Source: Limnanthes douglasii subsp. nivea
Lineage: Eukaryota; Streptophyta; Magnoliopsida; Brassicales; Limnanthaceae
NCBI GenBank assembly: GCA_036936605.1
Contig: JAUPFV010000001.1
Coordinates: forward strand, 119,730,771-119,794,770
DNA: 64,000 nt
Direction of reading: 5' to 3'
Part shown: piece after piece, positions 33,845-44,720 of the stretch
Numbering within the stretch: the stretch's first letter is position 1
Layout of the letters: every line of letters starts with the position of its first letter
Translations under genes and position numbers: made by a program
The notes under the pieces: generated by a model
The model's input: only the letters and a program-made list of their open reading frames with translations
Told to the model about the DNA's origin: nothing
Database searches by the model: none

Positions 33845-34390
33845 GATTAATGAGCCGCATCAATACAGTTTATCAAACATGCGGAAATTATTAAACCCTT
33901 TATTTGATTTTCTGCTATAGAATAAACTGAAAAGACTTATTGTTTTACCTGCTGCTATTATCCATAATCATTCTTCGGATTCCACTACTCTTAAATGTTA
34001 CTTTAAAGTTTTACAAGAATATTTGTACAAAACGTCGTTAGTCTTCTTCTCACTAAAAATGATGACTAATCTTTTTAGATTCATGTTAAAAGATTGTATA
34101 AATTCCAGTCATTCCTTTTATATGCAAATACATTAAAACCCTATTTATATAAAAAGCATAACTTATATCGTTTTGTGACCGAAACCACAACCAACTAAAT
34201 TGATTTTATCAATTTAATTCCCTGAGTTATTAGATCAAGCTTAAGCTTTGAGATTTGGACTCTGTCTTTCACAATGCCCGAATTCAATCCGGTTACCACA
34301 CTTATAAGTCCACAACGAATTTTCACCTATAAGCCAAATATCCAAATAAATAATCCCATTTGTTTTATTATCAGTTAACTTTACCTAATC
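33845..34390 (-). repeat. 5' LTR of the 28-34 kb copia element, outer end lost
   Basis: Shares AAACATGCGGAAATTATTAAA, GAATAAACTGAAAAGA and ACAAAACGTCGTTAGTCTTC blocks with 28470-28760. The sense start TGTTAG is not found, because the sequence passes directly into an unrelated copia fragment near 34400. Confidence 0.65.
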
Positions 34391-35890
34391 CAATTTATAT
34401 TGAATTTTTATAACTATAATTTTTTGGTGAAGGATAAAGCCACAAGAAAGGTCCTAATTACAAGGAAATCTTCAATTGAGCTTTACATGATGGAAATCCA
34501 TTTGCTTCTACACTATCTAATTCTAAGGTGTTAGGTTATCAACCTAGGGTGTTTAGTGTTCAATATTCTAATCTTCAAAGTTGGTCAGTTTTTAATAGTA
34601 ATTTAATTTCTCTAAGTGAATGATGGCACAACAAACTTGGCCACCCTTCAAGTAGAGTTCTTTCGATTGTTCCAAATTAATGTAATTTAACTAAAGTTTC
34701 AAATAATGTAAGGTTTTTTATGCGTGTGAGTGAGGCAAGTCATAGTCGTTACCCTATTTAAACTTAGATTCACACTCTATTAATGTTCTTGATCTAATAC
34801 ATTCCGATCTATGGAGGTTTCCTCCTATACAATCCTAGTCAGGATTTAAGTTTTATATATTACTTTTAGAGGAACATAATATTTTAAAACATAAAAATGA
34901 AGTCTTAACGGTTTAAAACTTATAAAACCTTTGTGGAAAATCAATTTGATAAAAGGATTAGGGTTTTTTTTTAATTTGAATGGAAATGAGAGTTTTGATA
35001 TATTCTGTCTTTAACTAAAAATCCATGCACCTTTCTCAAAACGTCATGTTCAACAGGGTTACCACACTTATAAGTCCACAATGGCTATTAACCTATAGGT
35101 CCAATATCCAAACAATTAATCCCATTAGTTTTATTATCAATTAACTTTAACTAATCCAGTTTACATTGAATTTCATAACTATAATTATTTTTATGAAGGA
35201 CAAGGCCACAAAGAAGGTCATAATTACAAGGAAAGTTGAGAATGAGCTTCACATGATGGAAAATCCACTTGCTTCTACACTATCTAAATCTAAGGTGTCA
35301 GGTTGTCAACCTAGCGTGTTTACTGTTCAATCTTTCAGTATTAAGATTCAGTCAGTTTGTAATAGTAATTTAATTTCTTTAAGAGAACGATGGCACAAGA
35401 AACTTGACCACCTTTCAAGTAGAGTTCTTTCAATTTTTCTAAATGAGTGTAATTTAACTAATGTTTCAAGTAATGTGACATTTTTATATGCTCATGAGCG
35501 AGGCAAGTCACACTCATTACACTATTTAAACTTATATTCACACTTTATTAATGTTCTTGATCTAATACATTCTAGTCTATAGGGGTTTCCCCCGTACAAT
35601 CCTAGTCAGGATTTAAGTTTTATATACTATTTTTAGATGATCATACCAAGTATACATGATCCTGTAAAACATAAAAGTAAAGTCTTAATAGTTTCTAAAA
35701 CATAAAACTTTTGTAGAAAATCAATCTGATTAAGGGATTAAGGTTTTTCAATTTGAATGGAAATGAAAGTTTTGATATTTTCTTTGTATAGCTAAAAAAT
35801 TATGTACCCTACTAAAAACGTCCTGTTCAAAATGGTAAAAATACACAAAAATATCGTTAAGACTTGGTTGATATTTCAGACCCTACCATA
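34293..35890 (+). repeat. Tandem duplication (about 755-bp unit) of an LTR edge plus copia integrase fragment
   Basis: Unit A (34293 to about 35047) and unit B (about 35048-35890) are similar along their whole length, including GGTTACCACACTTATAAGTC, CACAAGAAAGGTC/CACAAAGAAGGTC, GTAGAGTTCTTTC and AATCCTAGTCAGGATTTAAG. Each begins with the outer 110 bp of the neighbouring LTR and continues into plus-strand copia pol (RE1-like): DKATKKVIITRK, RWHKKLDHLSSRVLS, SSNVTFLYAHERGKSHS, DLIHSSL. Unit B continues into QNG and a decayed ERKHRHIV segment, while unit A stops earlier. A 138-codon open frame (35166-35582) survives in unit B only. Confidence 0.8.
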
Positions 35891-36682
35891 GTTATCAGTG
35901 GTGTGCGACGGTCGTGGTGAAGAGGGATAAAAAAGTCATAGCGACGAGGCGAGCGGTAAGGCGATGGCCACATGACATGCGGCGATCCATTACCTGAATA
36001 ATATTTTTATAGCACATAACTATAATTTATATAGTACTATTTAGACATTTAAACTAACAATAACAATTTAAACATCCAATTACATAATTCTTAGAACATT
36101 CAAGTCAAGTTACGAACACTTAGACTAAAAGATCCATTTATAAAACATCCAATCACATAATTTTTAATACATCCGAGTCAAATGGCAAACATAGACTAAA
36201 CTACATCATTGTCCGAGACAACATCTTCACACCTATCATCTCCACCATATTCTCCATTTATATCCCATAATAGAGTATTTTTTTTCTTCAGAATCTTCAT
36301 CAACAAGCCTCTGATCTCTTATGCGCGACGTTGAAGACGATAGATTCTTAGACCGAAGATTGTAGTCTACTTCATCGACCTCAACAACTCCAACATCAAC
36401 TCCTTCAAATCTCCATCTTTCCAAAACTTAGTTTTAGATTATTATTTCTTTAATTTGAAAAAAATACATGGCTTAGCGCTTCACCACGACCGCCACGACG
36501 AGCACCACGCTAAAAACCTCGTCACGCCCCACCTTAAATCGATATCGTCTCGCCTCGCCACGGCCATCACTAACCGCCACGGCCTCCCCACGCTTAAAAG
36601 CTTCGCCATGCCCCACCCTAAAGCGATATCGCGTCGCCCACCCCGCCACAAACCACCACGACCGCTGCGTGACAACCAAAAA
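35889..36682. mobile_element. Non-autonomous hAT-like DNA element with GC-rich ends
   Basis: A 794-bp insert is flanked by an 8-bp perfect direct repeat CCCTACCA (35881-35888 and 36683-36690), the duplication length of hAT elements. The ends are imperfect inverted repeats sharing GCGACGGTCGTGGT (left) with GCAGCGGTCGTGGT (right, reverse complement). GC-rich subterminal repeats of CGCCACGACC and GCGATATCG type lie at 35905-35995 and 36470-36670, against an AT-rich background. No transposase is encoded. The frames of 141 and 72 codons here are reads through the repeats. Confidence 0.75.
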
Positions 36683-36690
36683 CCCTACCA

Positions 36691-38017
36691 AAACTTCTTA
36701 AATTTTTTGTTACTGTTGTGTATTTTATATAGATACATTACATACTGTTATTACACTCTTATTTTAAACGATGAGCCTTTTATTAGAAAAATATTTTATT
36801 GTAAATCTATCCTATCCTATAAACTATTAAATAATTTGAAAGATTGTATATTATATCATTTAATTTGTATTTTCCAATAATTAAAGATTCCCGTTTGTGT
36901 AAATGTAAAAAAAAACAATATAACCATTGTAATTTATAAAAGCCCATTTGGAAGAAATCTATGTTCTTTTCTGATTGATATCTATACTATTTTACTGTAC
37001 AATATCAACTTCAACCCCACACAACTTAGCGTACATTAAATAAATTTATAAAAAGATTGACAATTATATTCTTATAGGAATAGAATTTAAATATTTTATC
37101 CAATCATTTAAATTTAAACCGTTCAGAATAGATAACTAAATCATCAAACTCCCCAAAGAAAATGACTCTTTTATATAAATAAACATATAGACAGGTTTAC
37201 ATCCCTAAACATTAAGAGAGAGAGAAATGGAGTTATATCGAGGTTTATGTTCTGTTTGGTATACATGGTTTGCCTTCATATGGAAGTATACTTCATTACA
37301 ACAAGTTGGTTGCTTGCTACCTCGAAAAGGAGGCAATGCACGTGTAACCCAGTCATGTTCTATACACATAAATATACAGTAGAAATGTTCGAGTTAACTC
37401 ACACCATATAGTAGTTACTAGTATCCCCAATTCTGAAGAAAATAATAAATACTCACATCACATAATACTATAATACTAATACTAAAAGACGAATAAAACC
37501 CTAGTTTCAACGTGCCTGCAAATTCTATCATTATGTTCCACTTCCTAAAACTGTGTGTGACATAAATAAATAATACTAATAATAATGGAAGCGGTATATG
37601 AATTTTATTGTAAACACTAACTCTCATACACTAAATAAACATATTTCGAAAACTGGATTATACAAATTTTAATCCTTAAAAAATAGCCTTGAACTCATAT
37701 AAAAAACATTGTTTTCATTTTGTAATCATGTAAAACAATTGAACAAATACAAACCAATTTTTATATAGAAAAACAATCTTATTTTCTTCTGTTTATCTAT
37801 TTTTTAGGGTGAATAAAATCCTAAATCCATTATAAAAATAATAATTCTTAAATTTATACATACTGCTCCAACCAAAATGTAAATAAATCCCAAGATTAAT
37901 AAACATTAAAAAAAAAAAAAAACTATCAATTCTGATAAAATAAGAAGAATGCAAATTAACAAACTTAGAAAATAAACCATCTGTATCTCTTTCTCCTGTG
38001 TTTTTCTTTTTTTTTGT
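36691..38017. other. AT-rich DNA downstream of the AHL gene
   Basis: No protein similarity seen. The right end should contain the 3' UTR and polyadenylation region of the AHL gene (minus strand). No canonical AATAAA is obvious within 150 bp of its stop. A 16-bp A-run sits near 37909-37922. Confidence 0.55.
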
Positions 38018-38875
38018 TTAAAAACTTGGTCGACCTGTAGCCCAATAGCCATCTGATGGCATTTGAACAGAATTTAAAAGATTTGAAGGTAACCCTTGAT
38101 TAATATAACCTGAACTTGGATCTTGCATTATCTGTTGCTGCTGTTGTTGACCAACGGGAGAACCTAGTTGTCCTCCACTTCCTTGAATAGCCGGTGGAGC
38201 CGCCGTTTGTTCTTCTTCCTCTTCCAACGGAAGCCTTTCATAAGCCGCGTTCCCAAAAGAAGCCGCCATTATAACCACCGGACCAGAAGCAACTAATGGA
38301 CCCACCACACTTCCTCCGACGACCTGTCCTTGTCCGCCGGCTAAATAAATAGTCAACCCCGAGGCAGCTGGAGGAGCCGGCGGTGGTAAGAAAGATCCCG
38401 ATAAAGACAAGATTTCAAACCTCCCATGTAGAGTAACAACCGCACCGGGTGACGCCGGTTGTCTTAGAGTAACATTCGTAACGGCGCCGTTTCCACTCAA
38501 AATACAAACACCCCTCTGCCTCCGTCTGGCAAAGGTGGTGACACTGTCCATGACGTCACATCCATTTGAAACTTCCATGACGTGGGACCGGAGTGCGTTG
38601 GCGCTGTCTCGGGTAATGATAATAGGTGGTTTTGGTTTGTTTTTGGATCCGGCTGGTCTTCCTCTGGGCCTTCTAGTAATTTCACCACCTCCGATATCTT
38701 CACCACCGGAGTTTAGTAACTCTTTACCTTCCGGTGAGTTGATTGTTAGTTCTTCCCGGTCTCTTTTAACGCCACGGATTTGGATTTGATCATCTTGTTG
38801 GTTGTGCTGCTGGTATTGATGGTGGTGTAGATCTCTTGTGTGGAAGGGTGGTGGAAGTGGTCTAATTGGATCCAT
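38018..38875 (-). CDS. AHL22: AT-hook motif nuclear-localized protein, clade A (AHL22-like)
   Basis: Intact, single-exon 285-residue protein, with ATG at 38873-38875 and TAA at 38018-38020. The N-terminus is His/Gln-rich ([19 protein letters not shown]). One type-I AT hook lies at residues 68-85 ([17 protein letters not shown]) and binds the minor groove of AT-rich DNA. The PPC/DUF296 domain spans about 95-215 with the diagnostic GRFEIL at 151-156. This domain mediates homo- and hetero-trimers and binding of other nuclear proteins. The tail is acidic, then Gln-rich, and ends WATGRPSF. Clade-A AHL genes lack coding introns, as here. Arabidopsis AHL22 and relatives act in the nucleus on chromatin at matrix-attachment DNA, delaying flowering and limiting hypocotyl growth. 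The assignment to AHL22 rather than a sister gene rests on N- and C-terminal resemblance and needs a phylogeny. Confidence 0.95.
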   Translation of the reverse strand: MDPIRPLPPPFHTRDLHHHQYQQHNQQDDQIQIRGVKRDREELTINSPEGKELLNSGGEDIGGGEITRRPRGRPAGSKNKPKPPIIITRDSANALRSHVMEVSNGCDVMDSVTTFARRRQRGVCILSGNGAVTNVTLRQPASPGAVVTLHGRFEILSLSGSFLPPPAPPAASGLTIYLAGGQGQVVGGSVVGPLVASGPVVIMAASFGNAAYERLPLEEEEEQTAAPPAIQGSGGQLGSPVGQQQQQQIMQDPSSGYINQGLPSNLLNSVQMPSDGYWATGRPSF

Positions 38876-39300
38876 TTTTTCTATATATATAAGAAAAACC
38901 CTAATCAGTTCTCTTTCATGTAATAAATAAAATTAATAAATTAAGAAAGTAATCAAGGAAAACAAAGATTAAAGGTAATTATGATTAGTTTCTTGAGAGT
39001 TTGATGGATTTTTTTTTTTTAAATTGAAAATAAAATTAAAAAATAAAATTGAAAGACAGAAGAATGAAGAAAGAAGAGTATAGGTGGAAGTACTTACCAG
39101 AACTTGAACTGAAACAAAACTATATATCAAAGTATAAAATGTTTCTGGCTCATCTAAGTTTTTGTTGTTGGTGTTTTGGGTTTAGGTGTAGAGTTTGGGA
39201 AATATGAAGAATAGTTTTAGAGAGATGAGAGAGAAGAGGGTTTGAGTTGGGTTCTGATGGGGTTGGAGTTAGGTTAAAGTATTTGTAAACTAAGAGATGG
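38876..39300 (-). promoter_or_regulatory. AHL 5' UTR and proximal promoter, with a possible 5' UTR intron
   Basis: On the minus strand a good donor CTG|GTAAGTAC starts at 39097. Possible acceptors near 38911 (GAAAGAG) lie before the ATG, so a 5' UTR intron of about 187 nt is possible. Further upstream comes a CT-rich leader (CTCTTCTCTCTCATCTCTCT, 39220-39240) as often found at plant start sites, and a weak TATA-like ACAAATACT near 39280. No firm transcription start can be given. Confidence 0.4.
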
Positions 39301-40884
39301 ATGGGTTCTGTTTTGGTTAAGACAGCGTGCGCATGGGCGGTGAGTGGGTCCCCCTACTTTCTCTATCATCAAATTTTATTTGATTTTTTTTTCACTTATC
39401 ATGGTTGGCTAAAATTCACAATTACCTCTATATATTTCGTATTTTTTACTCTTTTATATTATATTTTTTTATCTTTAGTTTTCTATACAAGTGTTTGAAA
39501 ATGATCGCATAGCAAAATTTTCTTTTTTATATTTGCTTTTTAAATTTTTTGTTAATAATATGGTTTTTAAATTTGGACATTATTGCTAAAATATAGGAAG
39601 TATATTAGTGACGAAAAGTTAGAAGAGGAAACGAAAAATTTACTTCTTAAACTGTCACATGTAAGTTCCTAAACAAATGCACCCACGAAAAAAATGTGAA
39701 AATCGAAAATCTAAAATTTTAAAATATAATAAAGTACAAAAAAAATACGAAATACAAAAAGTTAATGATAATTTTTACTCTTTTATTTTTTTTCCTAAAA
39801 AATTTAGATTATTAAAAAAATATTTAGTTTAATTATGTTTGTATAACATGAATCTCGTTAGAAGTTTGTGACAAATTTTGATATTTTGTTATAAAGTTTT
39901 AATAGTTTGGTATTCTGTAATAAATTTTTGATAGTTTGGAATTATTACAAAAGCAATCACAAAATATTAAAAAGCTTAATTCCTCTTAAATAATATTATA
40001 AAAATCACAAACTATATAAATAAATTTATTTAAATTATGATTTCAATTACATGACCCATTTTGCAGTGTATTTATTAATAAAAATATTTAAAATCATTAA
40101 GAAAAATGTATTTTATTATTTGTCCTTTATATGTTTTGGAAAATTCGCATTCTATGCTACCAAATCACCCAACATTAATATTTGCAAATATTGTTTTGGT
40201 ATTAAAAAATGTTATTTTTTCATAAATTATAAAATTTGGTAAAAGAATTATAAAAGAATATTGTTATTATTATTTTTGTTGTGGTAGTCTTGTGAGAAAA
40301 AATATATTTTGCCCATAATAATAAACACTAAAATTATAAATAATAAAAAATATAATTTTTAAAGTTTTAGATCAATCCTGTATATATATAATTCGTTTAC
40401 TTATCTTTTAATAAGGTGTGTTTTTATATATAAAATTTTAATATTCTTAAACATATTGTATCTATTGTATTTCTGTATATTAAATATAACAAAATCAAAT
40501 TATAACACGCAATAACATTAAACTAATTTTTATAAACTAATTTTTATAAAATAGTTTTTCCTTTTTATAAAAGTAAAAATAAAAATAGATGCCAACATGC
40601 CATGTTATATCTCTTAAATGTGAAGGAGACTGCCAAAGAAGTAAAAGCCTGCGTTATAAAAGATCATTTTGTCATTTCATGTGCATTTTTATAACACTCT
40701 TCTTCTATCTTCTCTTCTCTTCACATATTTTATTCAGTTACTGTCAGGAGTAAGACACCTTTCTTGCAAATAATAATAATGAAAAGACTAAAATGTCATT
40801 ACTTTTTAATTTTAACGGTTTATGTTGCATATCAAAAGGCATATACATTATATGTCCCTATTTTAAAGGTTTTAAAGTTTAAAA

Positions 40885-40915
<31 letters not shown>

Positions 40916-41529
40916 CCATAATTGTATGATAAAATATGATAAAATAAAATAAAATTTAGTGATGAGTAAAAAAGAGGCTTTTTGTTGTTGTTGGAAAATG
41001 AGAGAAAAAGTTTAAAATTGATTGAATGTTCCAGTATAACTCGTGAAGTTTAAGGGGAAAGATATGAATGAAATGAAGGTAGTACTTTTACTTGGAGTAG
41101 CAAGCATATATTAGCATGGGACTTTCTAAGGATAAAGCGAATTCGTTTTCTAAAAGAGATAATGGTAACATTTCCCAACAAAAATAAATACTTTATATAG
41201 AAACAACATATAGTTCATGTATCTGAATCAACTCACTCAATTCTTTGAACTAAATATTTCACTTCGTTTAGAAATAAATATTGATTCCATATAAGAAAAT
41301 TTAAAGCACATCAAATTTTTAGAACATCAAATTTTACTAAAGAGAACAATAAAAAAAATATACCGGTAAAAAAGATAACAAAATTATTGTTGTATTAATA
41401 TTTTTCAATCAATAAAATTAAGTTATTAGTATTATATTATTTATTGATTCATTTTAAAAACCAAATATAGTTATATAGTTTTTTAAAAATCAATATAAAT
41501 ATTGTACAAAAATTATGAAATTTGTTTTA
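39301..41529. other. AT-rich intergenic DNA
   Basis: No gene seen. An (AT)n tract lies at 40889-40915. Bases 40620-40740 contain a TTATAAAAG box followed by a CT-rich run (TCTTCTATCTTCTCTTCTCT) that looks promoter-like, but no open frame follows it. Confidence 0.5.
40889..40915. repeat. (AT)n microsatellite, 27 bp
   Basis: Pure AT dinucleotide run. Confidence 0.95.
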
Positions 41530-41718
41530 GGGGGTAGCCAAATTGGTTGAGTAAGGCATGCTTCTTATCAAAGGTCATGAGTTCGAGTCCCTCTACATAG
41601 TCATCTGAAGGGTTTACCATGTGCACACTTATTGAGTAGCGGCTACATAGTCATCTGGAGGGTTTATCACGTGCACACTCATTGAGTAGCGGCTGCGAGT
41701 TTCCTCCAAAAATAAAAA
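41530..41718 (+). mobile_element. tRNA-derived SINE with an internal 50-bp duplication
   Basis: It starts GGGGTAGCCAAATTGG with A box TAGCCAAATTGG (41535-41546) and B box GTTCGAGTCC (41581-41590), the spacing of a tRNA-type RNA polymerase III promoter. The body repeats a 50-bp unit (41594-41643 and 41644-41693, four differences), and the end is A-rich (CCAAAAATAAAAAAATTG). It is related to the minus-strand SINE at 31558-31757. Confidence 0.82.
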
Positions 41719-42088
41719 AATTGTAAGATTAAAGTTTTATTAATTAAAATATTGTACGATATAAAATAGTTTACCCAAAAAACGTGTATATATATAATAA
41801 TAGTTAAAGTATGGCTATATATACCTTGATTGTTTAGGACGAAAATATCAACAAACTTCCATTTAATTACAGAAGTGCCACTAGGTAAAAAAAACACTAA
41901 GTATATCCTAGGTAGCCCCAATTCACAAAACATTCTATTTGGCTATGTAGACCCTAAAAAATACAACTCCTTACTAGATCAAACACCATACTAGTATTAT
42001 TTTTTGAAAATCTTCCAAATTTACTTCAACATTCGTAGTACTTTCAAGAGAATTCAACCCCATTTTGAAGAAATACACATAACCAATC
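41719..42088. other. AT-rich spacer
   Basis: Nothing recognised. It probably includes the 5' flank of the following MULE remnant, but I could not find its terminal inverted repeat. Confidence 0.4.
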
Positions 42089-43245
42089 ATGAGTGAGCCG
42101 GAACTAGAGATTAGCATGGAGGAGTTGATGTCGCCGAAGGTTGGAGATGAGCAAACGTCGCCGGAGGAGGTTGACTCGACGGATAAGGAGTTGACGTCGC
42201 CAGAGAAGGTAACAGAATTCCCGGTTTCGAACGCACCATCGGTTCTGGGCCTTGGAACCGATAATGCGTAGTGTTTTTAGCCCGGTTTTGATGACAACAA
42301 AAACATTGGTTTTTGGACCCCTATTTGTAGGCTCATTTTTCCTTGTCATAACTGCGAGTTGTGTTTTGATGTGGATAATTAGGGAGCAAATATTGTCTAT
42401 GAATCTGATGAAGCTTTTGCAACCGAATACAGTCATGTGTTTTTCACCACCGAGTATTATACGCAAGAAGAATTGATTAAGTGGTAAAGAAGACCAGAAA
42501 ATACAACAGGTTGGTTATCAACCTAAGGCGCCGCGATAAATTTGAGAGTAGGAAACATCATCCGATTTTTATAGTGCTAGAGGCCGGGAAAGTATACTCC
42601 AAGAGTGGCCGAAAAGGATCATAAAAGAAAGTCAACAGGAACCAAAAAATTGGTTGTCCATTTGAGCTAAAAGGGTCGTTGGCAGAATCGGGTCAATGAA
42701 AATTAGATTTTATATGTAGGATCTACAACCATGAGAGTTCAAAACAGCTTGACGGTCATTCTTACGCAGGTCGTTTGAACGACGAGGAGATGGAATTCGT
42801 TGAACGGACAACATCTATGAGAATAAATCCTCGGGAAATATTGAACGATGTTAAGAAGATAAATGAATATAATGTTTATTCTATGTGCACTATTTACAAT
42901 GCAAGGCCGAAAAACCGAGTTCTGAAGAAGGCGGGTAGGTCACAGTTGTAGTTCATATTGGGAGAGCTTAAGGCACATAATTATTACGAATGACATAAAT
43001 CTGGTGAAGACGATGGGCAAGTCATTGCAGATATATTTGCGCATCCCATTAATGTTGATCTTTTGCGGACAATTCCAATAGTGTTGATCATGGATAGCAC
43101 GCACAAGATCATAAGATATGGTATATCATTGTTTGAGATAGTAGGTGTGACGTCTACTGGTTTTCTATTTTGTGATTTTTGCCATCATGTCTGGTAAGAA
43201 GTTAAAAAACTTCAAATGGGTGTTAGGAAGTTTGAAGTCGTTGAT
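42089..43245 (+). pseudogene. MULE transposase remnant (FAR1-type DNA-binding plus start of MULE domain)
   Basis: An acidic N-terminus opens at ATG 42089 (MSEPELEISMEELMSP), stops near 42271, and continues shifted (FATEYSHVFFTTEYYTQEEL, 42420-42470). A decayed FAR1/WRKY-GCM1-type zinc region follows (about 42560-42780: GCPFELKG, NHESSKQLDGH, AGRLNDEEMEFVE). Then come ILNDVKKINEYNVYSMCTIYNA and LRTIPIVLIMDSTHKIIRYG with LFEIVGVTSTGF (43060-43170), the opening of the MULE transposase catalytic domain with its first aspartate (D of MDSTHK). The rest of the domain is missing. At least four stops are present. FAR1-type MULEs are the source of plant FHY3/FAR1 regulators, but this copy is not such a gene. 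Confidence 0.8.
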
Positions 43246-43450
43246 TTTCGTTCACGGGCCTATCGTACCATCGGTGCACAAGGCTTGTACTGCCCGATAC
43301 AGACCTTACATTCCGATGAGGTTCCTGGCGCACCCCACCGGTGGTGCTGCCAGCCATTTTCCAGCCGCCTCCCGGGCTAGAAAACGACCTCCAAAATTTT
43401 CTAAATTATTCTAAATTCCCTAATTTTTACCCTAATTGTACCCTAATTTA
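43246..43450. other. Unidentified GC-richer segment after the MULE fragment
   Basis: 43256-43390 is clearly richer in G+C than its surroundings (CCACCGGTGGTGCTGCC, CCGCCTCCCGGGC). It replaces the expected continuation of the transposase. No similarity recognised. Confidence 0.35.
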
Positions 43451-43479
43451 AATCTATGATACTAATTTTGTTATCAGAC

Positions 43480-44720
43480 AGTCATGTTCACTCAAATTGA
43501 TCATATATATATTTTGTCTGATAAAAAATATAACCTTTTGAAGACTGCCACATCTCAATACTAAAGAAATAACGTAATAATCCCAAGCCTTTCATCACAA
43601 CATGATACACTAAATCATGCTTTAGTGCCTCAATACCATTAAAATTATCACATGTAATAATCATATCATCTACATATAGAGATAAAATAATCCATCATGC
43701 ACTCGTACATTTGATAGATAAATATGAATCATAATTACTTACAAGAAAACCAAGTGCAATAATTATTATAAAGAATTTCTCAAACCAAGCACGAGGAGTT
43801 TGTTTAAGACTATATATAGTTTTTTTAAGTCGACAAACTTCACTTGGTTGGTGAGCAACAACACTAGGTAGATGAGCCATTTAATTTTTTTATGAAGATC
43901 ACTATTTATAAAATCGTTTTTGAAATCCAATTGAAAGATCTTTCATTAAAAACGGATGTAATAACAATAAATGTACAAACTTTCACCATTTTTGTCACGA
44001 GGGCAAACATTTTCTCATCATCCATACTATACTCTATGAACATAACTTTAATATAAGACAAACCTGATACCGCTCAACGGACCCAATATACTTTGTTTTA
44101 ATTTTAAAATCCAATGAGAACCAATTATATGCTTACCATGTAGAGGTTCAACCATATCATATGTATGAGTATGATAAATAAATAAGCTCTTCAGAAATAA
44201 TATATTTTTAACGAGTATCAGAAACAACTTCTTTATATGACTTAGGTTCATATAAATCATGTACATTTACTAGAAAAAAGTAAACAAAGTATAGTAAAAA
44301 AAATCTGACAGTTTGGTAAATTTACTTATACAAGTAGATCTCACAAGAGGTGGAGAATTTGTAGTATTACCACAAGAAGAAGAATTAAACTTAAGTATTG
44401 ATAAAAAGAATTAGTTTCAACTAATATAAATGTCACTCATCTAGTACATCATGAACAACAGTTGAACTTCTATATTCTTTATGTCATGTGATTTTATCAT
44501 AATGGAATAAAATGGAATATGTTCAAGAAATATGACATGTATAAATACACTAACTTACTTGTGGGATCAAAGAAACAATTTTTTTTCCAATACCATAATC
44601 CAAAAAATATATAAATAGTTGTTTTAGAATATAATTTGTTTATTTCGACATGAGGATAAATGATTGAACACGTACATCCAAATACTCGTAAAGAGGAATA
44701 ATCGTAAGGTTGTCCATGTC
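43480..44720 (-). pseudogene. Copia (RE1-like) pol remnant: integrase end and reverse transcriptase
   Basis: On the minus strand from high to low: integrase C-terminal part LRVFGCTCS and FFDPTSKLVYL (44410-44700), reverse transcriptase start GKHIIGSHWILKLKQS (44090-44140), then HQPSEVCRLKKTIYSLKQTPRAWFEKF with LGFLVSNYDSYLSIKC (43700-43860). The YVDD region follows in decayed form (43640-43690), and the remnant fades at about 43480. The AFEKF/AWFEKF style resembles Arabidopsis RE1-type elements and the fragment at 34.4-35.9 kb. LTRs are not found. Confidence 0.72.

Larger units (their letters stand above)
28465..34390 (-). mobile_element. Ty1/copia LTR retrotransposon, old, with both LTRs recognisable
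   Basis: The minus-strand order from right to left is 5' LTR (about 33845-34390), leader, gag, protease, integrase (interrupted by a SINE), reverse transcriptase, RNase H, polypurine tract and 3' LTR (about 28465-28935). The LTRs share blocks such as GAATAAACTGAAAAGA, TTAGTCTTCTTCTC and ACTTATAAGTCCACAAC. The 3' LTR's sense start TGTTAGCATATTTACGGG directly follows a GTCCAAGTGGATGAT polypurine-type site. The outer end of the 5' LTR is cut off by another copia fragment. Confidence 0.8.

Noticed and set aside
36455..36880. 141-codon frame with His/Arg-rich start
   Set aside because: Crosses the right end of the hAT-like element into flanking AT-rich DNA. Its composition follows the GC-rich terminal repeats.
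40620..40760. Possible promoter or small RNA gene (TATA-like box plus CT-rich run)
   Set aside because: No open frame, hairpin or conserved RNA motif follows. Composition alone is insufficient.
42104..42466. 120-codon minus-strand frame opposite the MULE N-terminus
   Set aside because: Antisense shadow. The sense strand gives the recognisable FAR1/MULE sequence.
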